Of a DNA stretch of 64,000 nt, positions 45,401-56,825 are shown piece after piece (within the stretch, counting starts at the first letter, position 1; the number at the start of each line of letters is the position of its first letter). Made by a program: the position numbers and the translations under genes. The stretch covers positions 248,001 to 312,000 of the forward strand of contig CANNZV010000116.1 in the NCBI GenBank assembly GCA_947561585.1. Direction: 5' to 3'. This stretch comes from Caprella mutica. Its lineage: Eukaryota > Arthropoda > Malacostraca > Amphipoda > Caprellidae. The notes under the pieces are model-generated. The model did not search any database. It had not been told where the DNA came from and worked only from the letters and a program-made list of their open reading frames with translations.

Positions 45401-48400
45401 TTGGGCCCACGACAATTGGGCCCCGTGACAATTATATTATTTTTCAATTTTTTTCACAATTTACTGTATTAACTTAATTACAGACCCTTGCTACTGTAAT
45501 AACTAGGGTTGTGACAATATGCGTTTTGTATAAAAATATAGTCTTGAGCATATTTGAAATAAAGAATATTCCTTACATGATAAAAATATTCTCGTTATGA
45601 AAAATAAATATTTTTTAATAGAACAATTTCTTTTCATGAATAAATGCTATTATTCTATTAAACTACAATAATTTTCTGTTCTGAGATAGGTCATGTAAGC
45701 AGCAAAGTTCCTAGTTACAGTACCTCTATAGTGAAATAGTAAATGAGTTAGGATTTAGCCAAAAGAAAATAAGAATGTAACTATTTTAGATGAAGAAACA
45801 ATAGAAAATAAGGATGTGGGTATTTTAGACATGCCGGAATTATTAGAACATACAAATTGATTTAAAGTTAATGTGAATTATTTGAATACTGTGCAGTGTT
45901 CAATAATTAAGAGGTTCATGAATTATTATTACAAAATGTATTCTCATAATCTCATTTTATCCAAACAACTGTTCAATGTAGCGTTTAACCTTTAAAATTT
46001 ATCCATTTTTTACCAAAAATTTGTCTTTGTCAGACGATAGATCCTTTGGATCCATATGTCATGATTCAAAATAATACAACTTATTTAAATACTTCAAAGA
46101 TTTTCATCACATTGAAACATGAGATTAGCATCCAAATGTGATTTAAGGTACTTGCTAATATATACATTATCAAGTATGAATCGAATTAAAAGAATATAAA
46201 CATATTTTCAGAGAATATAAAGCATATTTCAAAGATAATTTATTGTCACTTCCCAAGTAAAAACAATGTAACATTTCTTTATTGTGTCTTCTGCCCAATT
46301 TTTTTCTGGGCTTAATTGTTTTGGGGCCCAATTGTCGGCGGGCCCAATTGTCGGCGGGCCCAATTGTCGGCGGGCCCAATTGTCCTGGGCCCAATTGTCC
46401 TGGGCCCAACTGTCGGTGCACCATTCTTTTGATGATATTCATTGTAGTTCATCATAGTCCTATACCCGAAACATTCCCGTTTTAATAATTTTATAAAAGC
46501 CCCTATTTATATTGATGTGTCGTAAATACTGTTGGTATGAAACTATGATTGCACTTTCAGTACAAGGCAGAGGGACTCGATAATTTATAATTATTTAAAA
46601 ATGAGACATATCGTATGGCGGATCTATTTTTGCCACAACTAATAATGATAATTGAAATAAGTACACTATCCGAATACTGCGGGAGTGTCGGCAAGCTGTG
46701 GATTCCTTTTGAAGCTTGCAAGTTGTGACGGTCCTTTCAAATGGGTACATAATTATTATTCGATAAATAATCCTCTTCAGGAACAAGAATGTCTATGCCC
46801 CCAAACAAGGTTTGCTAATATAAAGGCAGAAGTGATATACCGGAATAATGGTACACTGTCAATGAATCATATCTTGATATGATATAATTAGACAAAATAA
46901 ATGGAATATATTAGCTTGTGTAGTTGATGGACTAAATTATGGAAAGAAGGAATTCACTACTAGGTATTTCTGAAGGGATAAATTTACAGAAAATTCCACT
47001 AACATGCGAAAAACTCGAATCAGTTCTCAAATGCTGAAAAAAGTGGCACACTTCACTCACCACAGCTCTTTCTTCACTCACTGCTCTCACCACAGCTCTC
47101 CCTTCACTCACTTCACTCACTACTCTCACTTCACTCACTACTCTCACTTCACTCACTACTCTCACTTCACTCACTGCTCTCACTTCACTCACTGCTCTCA
47201 CTTCACTCACTGCTCTCACTTCACTCACTACTCTCATCACAGCTCTCACTTCACTCACAGTTCTCACTTCACTCACTACTCTCACTTCACTCACTGCTCT
47301 CACTTCACTCACAGCTCTCCCTTCACTCACTACTCTCACCACAGCTCTCCCTTCACTCACTGCTCTCACTTCACTCACTGCTCTCACTTCACTCACTGCT
47401 CTCACTTCACTCACTGCTCTCACTTCACTCACTACTCTCATCACTGGAGGCAAGAAAAGCTAATTAGTCCGGTTATTCATTTTGTTCTCTACTCCATTAG
47501 ATGATAAGTCTGAGCGTCAAAGTTAGTAGCAGGTGGTGCGGATGGAGCCCACATGGGTAGACTGGAGTGCATGCAGGGACTGTGCTTCACAAACTTCAAC
47601 TAATTAAGACACTGTCTGACACAAGCTGAGAAAAATAGCACGGGGAGAGGGGTGGGGAGGTGTGTGACGCATAGTGCTACAAATCAGAGAGAGGGAAGAG
47701 TGCTAGAAGATGCCTATTGGTTACGTGACTGGTACAGTTATTGGACTGATGGGTATGGTAAGTAGCTACAGTGTGACACTAACTGAGAACACTCACCTCT
47801 CATACCACAGACTCTCACCTCTCATACCACAGACACTCACCTCTCATACCACAGACACTCACCTCTCTTACCACAGACACTCACCTCTCTTACCACAGAC
47901 ACTCACCTCTCTTACCACAGACACTCACCTCTCTTACCACAGACACTCACCTCTCTTACCACAGACACTCACCTCTCTTACCACAAACACTCACCTCTCT
48001 TACCACAAACACTCACCTCTCTTACCACAGACACTCACCTCTCTTACCACAGACACTCACCTCTCTTACCACAAACACTCACCTCTCATACCACAGACAC
48101 TCACCTCTCATACCACAGACACTCACCTCTCATACCACAGACACTCACCTCTCATACCACAGACACTCACCTCTCTTACCACAGACACTCACCTCTCTTA
48201 CCACAGACACTCACCTCTCATACCACAGACACTCACCTCTCATACCACAGACACTCACCTCTCATACCACAGACACTCACCTCTCATACCACAGACACTC
48301 ACCTCTCATACCACAGACACTCACCTCTCTTACCACAGACACTCACCTCTCTTACCACAGACACTCACCTCTCTTACCACAGACACTCACCTCTCTTACC

Positions 48401-49179
48401 ACAAACACTCACCTCTCTTACCACAGACACTCACCTCTCTTACCACAGACACTCACCTCTCTTACCACAGACACTCACCTCTCTTACCACAGACACTCAC
48501 CTCTCTTACCACAGACACTTACCTCTCTTACCACAGAGACTCACCTCCCATACCACAGAGATAGGAAGGACACTCACCTCTCATACCACAGAGATAGGAA
48601 GGACACTCACCTCTCATACAACAGAGATAGGAAGGACACTCACCTCTCATACCACAGAGATAGGAAGGACACTCACCTCTCTTACCACAGACACTCACCT
48701 CTCTTACCACAAACACTCACCTCTCTTACCACAGAGACTCACCTCCCATACCACAGAGATAGGAAGGACACTCACCTCCCATACCACAGAGATAGGAAGG
48801 ACACTCACCTCTCATACCACAGAGATAGGAAGGACACTCACCTCTCATACCACAGAGATAGGAAGGACACTCACCTCCCATACCACAGAGATAGGAAGGA
48901 CACTCACCTCTCATACCACAGAGATAGGAAGGACACTCACCTCTCATACCACAGAGATAGGAAGGACACTCACCTCTCATACCACAGAGATAGGAAGGAC
49001 ACTCACCTCTCATACCACAGAGATAGGAAGGACACCTCTGCCCATATGAAGGTCATGTTGGTGTGCACAGTCATTTTGTTGATCATATTGTGGAGTATTT
49101 TTGATGTCTGGTGGAAATAGTACTCTTCGAATGTCTTCAGCCAGCCAGGATCATTGTGAGAGTGGGGCATGAGGAAGAC
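39495..49179 (-). CDS. alpha-Man-IIa: Golgi alpha-mannosidase II (GH38), four exons, N-terminal exon(s) missing
   Basis: Exons on the - strand: 49179-49007, 42597-42464, 42373-42060, 41945-39495 (TAA stop). Their junction phases are 2, 1 and 0, and they give 1023 residues. The enzyme trims two mannoses from GlcNAcMan5GlcNAc2 in the Golgi during complex N-glycan synthesis. Visible GH38 residues: PHSHNDPGW (zinc His/Asp, residues 5-13), GWSIDPFGH (nucleophile Asp, about 122), GDFFVYSD (acid/base Asp region, about 322) and FQHHDGITGT (zinc His, about 398). All are intact. The catalytic, middle and C-terminal GH38 domains follow in order, and the large last exon carries most of them. FQHHDGITGT and TGGWVMPDEA favour the Golgi over the lysosomal enzyme. 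The cytosolic tail, membrane anchor and stem (about 100 residues) should lie upstream but were not recognised up to 64 kb. Intron 49006-42598 is filled with transposons and tandem repeats, and its 5' splice site is tandemly duplicated. Confidence 0.93.
42598..43615. other. Start-distal part of the large mannosidase intron
   Basis: Intronic sequence next to the 42597 acceptor, whose pyrimidine tract is a ten-base run of A on the + strand (42601-42610). No gene is recognised. Confidence 0.4.
43620..43792. repeat. 26-27-bp tandem array with AP-1-like palindrome, six units
   Basis: Units read GAGTCCTGGGCATGACTC followed by ACAGGTAT(T). Each half is TGAGTC(A/C) / TGACTCA, so every unit is an inverted pair of AP-1-type (TGACTCA) half palindromes. 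It lies in the mannosidase intron. Confidence 0.85.
43874..44942. mobile_element. Long-inverted-repeat element with GTCGAC/GTCTGTCGA direct-repeat ends
   Basis: The left end has TTTCGTCGACTGACATTTCG and further GTCGAC copies. The right end has the inverse (GTCGACGAAATGTCTGTCGA). The inverted match continues inward for more than 150 bp (for example AATAATGGTAAGGAG near 44009 and CTCACCATTATTCTA near 44807). The interior is non-coding. No clear target duplication. It is of the same general build as the elements at 16749, 34011 and 45326. Confidence 0.75.
45326..46422. mobile_element. Inverted-repeat element with GACAATTGGGCCC direct-repeat ends and perfect 8-bp target duplication
   Basis: ATTCTTTT flanks both sides (45318-45325 and 46423-46430). 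The ends begin CGTGGCCCGACAGTTGGG (left) and GGTGCACCGACAGTTGGG (right, reverse complement). They continue with five to six units of GACAATTGGGCCCGCC type in opposite orientations. The interior is AT-rich and non-coding. It sits in the mannosidase intron. Confidence 0.85.
46431..47040. other. Intronic sequence without features
   Basis: Part of the large mannosidase intron. No gene or repeat recognised. Confidence 0.4.
47045..47450. repeat. 18-bp tandem array (TTCACTCACTGCTCTCAC)
   Basis: About 22 units of 18 bp with occasional insertions and losses. Because 18 is a multiple of three, both strands carry open frames of SEVRAV or FTHCSH repeats; these are not taken as genes. On the mannosidase sense strand the array is rich in GTGAGT and GTGAGA. 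Confidence 0.9.
47790..49040 (-). repeat. Tandem array of the mannosidase exon end plus 5' splice site (33-bp and 22-bp units)
   Basis: On the - strand the exon ends CTATCTCTGTGGTATGAGAG, followed by the donor gtgagtgtcc (cut after 49007). The same exon end plus donor is repeated as 33-bp units (about 8 more at 48740-49006 and 4 at 48545-48680). A shorter 22-bp form, lacking an 11-bp piece (CTTCCTATCTC), makes up about 36 units from 47790. Nearly every unit carries AG-GTGAGT, identical to the authentic donor. If any copy other than the first were used, the exon would run into an in-frame TGA directly after the Arg codon. Confidence 0.9.
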
Positions 49180-49335
49180 CTGGGGGAGAGAAGGAGATAT
49201 AGTAATGATTTGGAACACTCTAAGTGTAACAATTAAATAGATATCTCTTGTAGAGTGTTCCATTAATTTCTCGTGTGCAGTAATGCATTACGCTTTGCTT
49301 CAAGTTTAGATAAGTGATAAACCAATGCCTTGAGG

Positions 49336-49526
49336 TATGTTTTGCATGCAGCGATTGTTGCGATCATATGTCAGCGATCATCGCCCAGCATTATAAATGA
49401 ATTGAACTAATTCTCAGCGATCATCTCTCGTTGCAAAACACTCCCATAGGAATAGCATTGAACTAGTGCTCGGCGATTATCGCTGAGCGATGATTGCAAT
49501 AAATAATCGCTGAATGCAAAACATAT
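49336..49526. mobile_element. Short palindromic MITE-like element
   Basis: TATGTTTTGCATGCAGCGAT (49336) is inverted at the right end (reverse complement TATGTTTTGCATTCAGCGAT, ending 49526). CAGCGATNAT motifs repeat inside each arm. The 191-bp copy is non-coding, and its target duplication is unclear. It lies just upstream of the mannosidase exon at 49179-49007. Confidence 0.65.
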
Positions 49527-49989
49527 CTTCAGATGGACATATTTATTAAAGGGATAGGCTCTCTGCCATGACTGAGTGACTGACATGTCACAGAGATAGT
49601 CTCTGCAATGACTGACCAAAAGGCTAAGTTCCAAGTTATCGTACGATTCTACACTTTCACTCTTATTAATATAAATATTAGCAATTATAGCTGGTGATTC
49701 ACTTTCTTTGCCAGAGCATTTGCTGAAGTGAGTCCCATGCCACCATTTAAACCCTAACAACATCTATGCGTATTTTAAACATAAGTAGCAATATAACTGA
49801 GACCTGAATCGGAAAAAAGTGACGCCAATAGGGCTGTTTTACATGAGTATGAACGTGCGGGAAAATCTTCTTTTTCCTTTCCGAAACATTCTTGGTAGCA
49901 TAATGAAAGACATTTTTCCAGATTGATTACCTACACAAATTGCGGGAGGTTATGTTTCAGTCGGTATCTATTTATTGCTAATCTTATTC
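49527..49989. other. Gene-free stretch
   Basis: No gene recognised. A membrane-anchor exon for alpha-mannosidase II was looked for on the - strand and not found. Confidence 0.35.
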
Positions 49990-50095
49990 TTCACATAATT
50001 AGAAAGGTATCGAACCAAACTGCCTGAAATTTGGTGGGACGATTGGTCAATGTCCAGGAAACATTTGAATATAATTTGGGAGTGATCCAAAAATT
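49990..50095 (-). repeat. Inverted single copy of the 24950-25430 repeat family
   Basis: The reverse complement contains GACATTGACCAATCGTCCCA and CACCAAATTTCAGGCA, matching the units at 24950-25430. It forms the left border of the 20-bp array. Confidence 0.6.
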
Positions 50096-52098
50096 ACCAG
50101 CAAGAACAGTACATTGCCAGCAAGAGCAGTACATTACCAGCAAGAGCAGTACATTGCCAGCAAGAGCAGTACATTGCCAGCAAGAGCAGTACATTGCCAG
50201 CAACAGCAGTACATTGCCAGCAAGAGCAGTACATTGCCAGCAAGAGCAGTACATTGCCAGCAAGAGCAGTACATTACCAGCAAGAGCAGTACATTACCAG
50301 CAAGAGCAGCACACTACCAGCAAGAGCAGTACATTACCGGCAAGAGCAGTACATTACCAGCAAGAGCAGTACATTACCAGCAAGAGCAGTACATTGCCAG
50401 CAAGAGCAGTACATTGCCAGCAAGAGCAGTACACTACCAGCAAGAGCAGTACATTACCAGCAAGAGCAGTACATTGCCAGCAAGAGCAGTACACTACCAG
50501 CAAGAGCAGTACATTGCCAGCAAGAGCAGTACATTACCAGCAAGAGCAGTACATTACCAGCAAGAGCAGTACATTACCAGCAAGAGCAGTACACTACCAG
50601 CAAGAGCAGTACATTACCAGCAAAAGCATCAAGTTACCAGCAAGAGCAGCACACTACCAGCAAGAGCAGTACATTACCAGCAAGAGCAGCACACTACCAG
50701 CAAGAGCAGCACACTACCAGCAAGAGCAGTACATTACCGGCAAGAGCAGTACATTACCAGCAAGAGCAGTACATTACCAGCAAGAGCAGTACATTGCCAG
50801 CAAGAGCATTACATTGCCAGCAAGAGCATTACATTGCCAGCAAGAGCAGTACACTATCAGCAAGAGCAGTACATTACCAGCAAGAGCAGTACATTGCCAG
50901 CAAGAGCAGTACACTACCAGCAAGAGCAGTACATTACCAGCAAGAGCAGTACATTGCCAGCAAGAGCAGTACATTACCAGCAAGAGCAGTACATTACCAG
51001 CAAGAGCAGTACATTACCAGCAAGAGCAGTACACTACCAGCAAGAGCAGTACATTACCAGCAAAAGCATCAAGTTACCAGCAAGAGCAGCACACTACCAG
51101 CAAGAGCAGTACATTACCAGCATGAGCAGCACACTACCAGCAAGAGCAGTACATTACCGACAAGAGCAGTACATTACCGACAAGAGCATTACATTACCAG
51201 CAAGAGCATTACATTGCCAGCAAGAGCAGCACACTACCAGCAAGAGCAGCACACTACCAGCAAAAGCATCAAGTTACCAACAAGAGCAGCACACTACCAG
51301 CAAGAGCAGTACACTACCAGCAAGAGCAGTACACTACCAGCAAAAGCAGCACACTACCAGCAAGAGCAGCACACTACCAGCAAGAGCAGTACATTACCAG
51401 CAAAAGCATCAAGTTACCAGCAAGAGCAGCACACTACCAGCAAGAGCAGTACATTACCAGCAAGAGCAGCACACTACCAGTAAGAGCAGCACACTACCAG
51501 CAAGAGCAGTACATTACCAGCAAGAGCAGCACACTACCAGCAAGAGCAGTACATTACCGGCAAGAGCAGTATATTACCAGCAAGAGCAGTACATTACCAG
51601 CAAGAGCAGTACATTGCCAGCAAGAGCAGCACACTACCAGCAAGAGCAGCACACTACCAGCAAAAGCATCAAGTTACCAGCAAGAGCAGCACACTACCAG
51701 CAAGAGCAGTACACTACCAGCAAGAGCAGTACACTACCAGCAAGAGCAGCACACTACCAGCAAGAGCAGTACATTACCAGCAAGAGCAGTACACTACCAG
51801 CAAGAGCATCACACTACCAGCAAGAGCAGCACACTACCATCAAGAGCAGCACACTACCATCAAGAGCAGCACACTACCAGCAAGAGCAGTACATTACCAG
51901 CAAGAGCAGCACACTACCAGCAAGAGGAGCACACTACCAGCAAGAGCAGCACACTACCAGCAAGAGCAGCACACTACCAGCAAGAGCAGTACATTACCAG
52001 CAAGAGCAGTACATTACCAGCAAGAGCAGTACATTACCAGCAAGAGCAGTACAGTACCAGCAAGAGCAGTACAGTACCAGCAAGAGCAGTACAGTAGT
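50096..52098. repeat. 20-bp satellite, about 100 units
   Basis: Units of TTACCAGCAAGAGCAGTACA with few variants (ACTACC, GCAC, AAAGCATCAAG). The length stays at exactly 20 bp across 2 kb with almost no indels. Variant strings such as AAAAGCATCAAGTTACCAG recur at 50624, 51061, 51261, 51401 and 51661, which shows internal block duplication. All three + frames are open and give QQEQYITSKSSTLPARA repeats, which is an artefact. Confidence 0.95.
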
Positions 52099-52149
52099 AC
52101 TGTCACTACTTACCACATCTACTCAAACTGAGGTAATCATTTAAAGGGA

Positions 52150-52316
52150 AACAGTCACTATAGAGAGATAGGTGTAACTACACTTACTGTCACTATAGAG
52201 AGATAGGTGTAACTACACTTACTGTCACTATAGAGAGATAGGTGTAACTACACTAACTGTCACTATAGAGAGATAGGTGTAACTACACTTACTGTCACTA
52301 TAGAGAGATAGGTGTT
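52150..52316. repeat. 35-bp tandem array, about five units
   Basis: Units contain GTCACTATAGAGAGATAGGT followed by GTAACTACACTTACT. They are nearly identical. The array joins the 20-bp array to the 71-bp array with almost no unique sequence between. Confidence 0.9.
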
Positions 52317-55300
52317 ATTTTTATTATTTGTATTGACTGTAAATAGATATTGTGTGAATGTTCTTCACCGTAAGAGTTCATCCCTACTGGAATATTATTT
52401 GTATTGACTGTAAATAGATATTGTATGAATGTTCTACACCGTAAGAGTTCATCCCTAGTGGAATATTATTTGTATTGACTGTAATTAGATATAGTATGAA
52501 TGTTCTTCATCGTAAGAGTTCATCCCTAGTGGAATATTATTTCTATTGACTGTAAATAGATATTGTATGAATGTTCTTCACCGTAAAAGTTCATTCCTAG
52601 TGGAATATTATTTGTATTGACTGAAAATAGATACTGTATGAATGTTCTTCACCGTAAGAGTTCATCCCTAGTGGAATACTATTTGTATTGACTGTAAATA
52701 GATATTGTATGAATGTTCTTCACCGTAAGAGTTCATCCCTAGTGGAATATTATTTGTATTGACTGTAAATAGATATTGCATGAATGTTCTTCACCGTAAG
52801 AGTTCATCCCTAGTGGAATATTATTTGTATTGACTGTAAATAGATATTGTATGAATGTTCTTCACCGTAAGAGTTCATACCTAGTGGAATATTATTTGTA
52901 TTGACTGTAAATAGATATTGTATGAATGTTCTACACCGTAAGAGTTCATCCCTAGTGGAATATTATTTGTATTGACTGTAAATAGATATTGTATGAATGT
53001 TCTTCATCGTAAGAGTTCATCCCTAGTGGAATATTATTTGTATTGACTGTAAATAGATATTGTATGAATGTTCTTCACCGTAAGAGTTCATCCCTAGTGG
53101 AATATTATTTGTATTGACTGTAAATAGATATTGTATGAATGTTCTTCACCGTAAGAGTTCATACCTAGTGGAATATTATTTGTATTGACTGTAAATAGAT
53201 ATTGTATGAATGTTCATCACCGTAAGAGTTCATCCCTAGTGGAATATTATTTGTATTGACTGTAAATAGATATTGTATAAATGTTCTTCACCGTAAGAGT
53301 TCATCCCTAGTGGAATATTATTTGTATTGACTGTAAATAGATATTGTATGAATGTTCTTCACCGTAAGAGTTCATCCCTAGTGGAATATTATTTTTTTAT
53401 TGACTGTAAATAGATATTGTATGAATGTTCTTCACCGTAAGAGTTCATCCCTAGTGGAATATTATTTGTATTGACTGTAAATAGATATTGTATGAATGTT
53501 CTTCACCGTAAGAGTTCATCCCTAGTGGAATATTATTTGTATTGACTGTAAATAGATATTGTATGAATGTTCTTCACCGTAAGAGTTCATACCTAGTGTA
53601 ATATTATTTGTATTGACTGTAAATAGATATTGTATGAATGTTCTTCACCGTAAGAGTTCATCCCTAGTGGAATATTATTTGTATTGACTGTAAATAGATA
53701 TTGTATGAATGTTCTTCACCGTAAGAGTTCATACCTAGTGGAATATTATTTGTATTGACTGTAAATAGATATTGTATGAATGTTCATCACCGTAAGAGTT
53801 CATCCCTAGTGGAATATTATTTGTATTGACTGTAAATAGATATTGTATGAATGTTCTTCACCGTAAGAGTTCATCCCTAGTGGAATATTATTTGTATTGA
53901 CTGTAAATAGATATTGTATGAATGTTCTTCACCGTAAGAGTTCATCCCTAGTGGAATATTATTTGTATTGACTGTAAATAGATATTGTATGAATGTTCTT
54001 CACCGTAAGAGTTCATCCCTAGTGGAATATTATTTGTATTGACTGTAAATAGATATTGTATGAATGTTCTTCACCGTAAGAGTTCATCCCTAGTGGAATA
54101 ATATTTGTATTGACTGTAAATAGATATTGTATGAATGTTCTTCACCGTAAGAGTTCATCCCTAGTGGAATATTATTAGTATTGACTGTAAATAGATATTG
54201 TATGAATGTTCTTCACCGTAAGAGTTCATCCCTAGTGTAATATTATTTGTATTGACTGTAAATAGATATTGTATGAATGTTCTTCACCGTAAGAGTTCAT
54301 CCCTAGTGTAATATTATTTGTATTGACTGTAAATAGATATTGTATGAATGTTCTTCACCGTAAGAGTTCATCCCTAGTGGAATATTATTTGTATTGACTG
54401 TAAATAGATATTGTATGAATGTTCTTCACCGTAAGAGTTCATCCCTAGTGGAATATTATTTGTATTGACTGTAAATAGATATTGTATGAATGTTCTTCAC
54501 CGTAAGAGTTCATCCCTAGTGGAATATTATTTGTATTGACTGTAAATAGATATTGTATGAATGTTCTTCACCGTAAGAGTTCATCCCTAGTGGAATATTA
54601 TTTGTATTGACTGTAAATAGATATTGTATGAATGTTCTTCACCGTAAGAGTTCATCCCTAGTGGAATATTATTTGTATTGACTGTAAATAGATATTGTAT
54701 GAATGTTCTTCACCGTAAGAGTTCATCCCTAGTGGAATATTATTTGTATTGACTGTAAATAGATATTGTATGAATGTTCTTCACCGTAAGAGTTCATCCC
54801 TAGTGGAATATTATTTGTATTGACTGTAAATAGATATTGTATGAATGTTCTTCACCGTAAGAGTTCATCCCTAGTGGAATATTATTTGTATTGACTGTAA
54901 ATAGATATTGTATGAATGTTCTTCACCGTAAGAGTTCATCCCTAGTGGAATATTATTAGTATTGACTGTAAATAGATATAGTATGAATGTTCTTCACCGT
55001 AAGAGTTCATCCCTAGTGGAATATTATTTGTATTGACTGTAAATAGATATTGTATGAATGTTCTTCACCGTAAGAGTTCATCCCTAGTGGAATATTATTT
55101 GTATTGACTGTAAATAGATATTGTATGAATGTTCTTCACCGTAAGAGTTCATCCCTAGTGGAATATTATTTGTATTGACTGTAAATAGATATTGTATGAA
55201 TGTTCTTCACCGTAAGAGTTCATCCCTAGTGTAATATTATTTGTATTGACTGTAAATAGATATTGTATGAATGTTCTTCACCGTAAGAGTTCATCCCTAG

Positions 55301-56100
55301 TGGAATATTATTTGTATTGACTGTAAATAGATATTGTATGAATGTTCTTCACCGTAAGAGTTCATCCCTAGTGGAATATTATTTGTATTGACTGTAAATA
55401 GATATTGTATGAATGTTCTTCACCGTAAGAGTTCATCCCTAGTGGAATATTATTTGTATTGACTGTAAATAGATATTGTATGAATGTTCTTCACCGTAAG
55501 AGTTCATCCCTAGTGGAATATTATTTGTATTGACTGTAAATAGATATTGTATGAATGTTCTTCACCGTAAGAGTTCATCCCTAGTGGAATATTATTTGTA
55601 TTGACTGTAAATAGATATTGTATGAATGTTCTTCACCGTAAGAGTTCATCCCTAGTGGAATATTATTTGTATTGACTGTAAATAGATATTGTATGAATGT
55701 TCTTCACCGTAAGAGTTCATCCCTAGTGGAATATTATTTGTATTGACTGTAAATAGATATTGTATGAATGTTCTTCACCGTAAGAGTTCATCCCTAGTGG
55801 AATATTATTTGTATTGACTGTAAATAGATATTGTATGAATGTTCTTCACCGTAAGAGTTCATCCCTAGTGGAATATTATTTGTATTGACTGTAAATAGAT
55901 ATTGTATGAATGTTCTTCACCGTAAGAGTTCATCCCTAGTGGAATATTATTAGTATTGACTGTAAATAGATATTGTATGAATGTTCTTCACCGTAAGAGT
56001 TCATCCCTAGTGGAATATTATTAGTATTGACTGTAAATAGATATTGTATGAATGTTCTTCACCGTAAGAGTTCATCCCTAGTGGAATATTATTTGTATTG
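52317..56100. repeat. 71-bp satellite, about 53 units
   Basis: A 3.8-kb array of 71-bp units carrying ATTATTTGTATTGACTGTAA, ATAGATATTGTATGAATG and CTTCACCGTAAGAGTTCATC. Divergence between units is a few percent and is highest at the left end, as expected when homogenisation is strongest in the interior. Confidence 0.95.
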
Positions 56101-56275
56101 ACCACTCCCTAGTCTAGACTGCACTCCCCAGTCTAGACTGCACTCCCCAGTCTAGACTGCACTCCCTACTCTAGACTGCACTCCCTACTCTAGACTGCAC
56201 TCCCTACTCTAGACTGCACTCCCTACTCTAGACTGCACTCCCTACTCTAGACTGCATTCCCTAGTCTAGACAGCA
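56101..56275. repeat. 19-bp tandem array, about nine units
   Basis: Units of ACTCCCTACTCTAGACTGC, with ACTCCCCAGTCTAGACTGC variants at the left. The array directly abuts the 71-bp array. Confidence 0.9.
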
Positions 56276-56825
56276 CTATCAGGTCTATCAGTACATTGAC
56301 TGCATCTCAGGGCGGAAATTAAATAACTCTATTCCCTGTAGGCAGATATTGGAAACGTAACAAACTGTTTGAGGAAACATAACTAAAGTAGTCGGGAGAG
56401 AATTTCTGATACTATCAACACCATCACTACTATAGAACATGGTTAATAAAAACAACTTGCAGTTTATTGACAGTAGGGTGAAAATGTCAAGAGGAGTTGT
56501 GTGTTATGGTATGACAATTTATATACACTTCGTATCCGAGAAAAATTTGACAGCTGGCATAAAACTCAAAATAATTTTTTTTATGGAATAGCAAAATGTC
56601 GTAAAATGCTTCGCAATTGAGATATTGATGCCCGGATTATTTTTTAGAATTTTGACATACATAGGTAATTTGCATGAAACGTACATTGTTTCAAGAAAAT
56701 CTGAATTACCCAAACTAATTAGTTTTCAAGATACTGACTATTAAAAGGACTAACAGATGGTTATTAGTGGAAAATTGAACAGACCTTAGTACCTATAATA
56801 ATGTTATTTAAAATACAGTTATTGT
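56276..56825. other. Gene-free stretch
   Basis: No gene or repeat recognised. Confidence 0.35.

Noticed and set aside
47710..48564. 284-codon + strand frame of THLSYHR-type repeats
   Set aside because: It is the antisense of the duplicated mannosidase splice-site array, and the frame is open only because the unit lacks stops.
50031..52144. Long + strand frames (up to 676 codons) rich in Gln, Ser and Ala
   Set aside because: They arise from a 20-bp stop-free satellite; all three frames read through. There is no start context, splice context or known domain.
52317..56100. CRISPR-like array
   Set aside because: The 71-bp units are contiguous and nearly identical throughout, with no variable spacers. 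The genome is eukaryotic.
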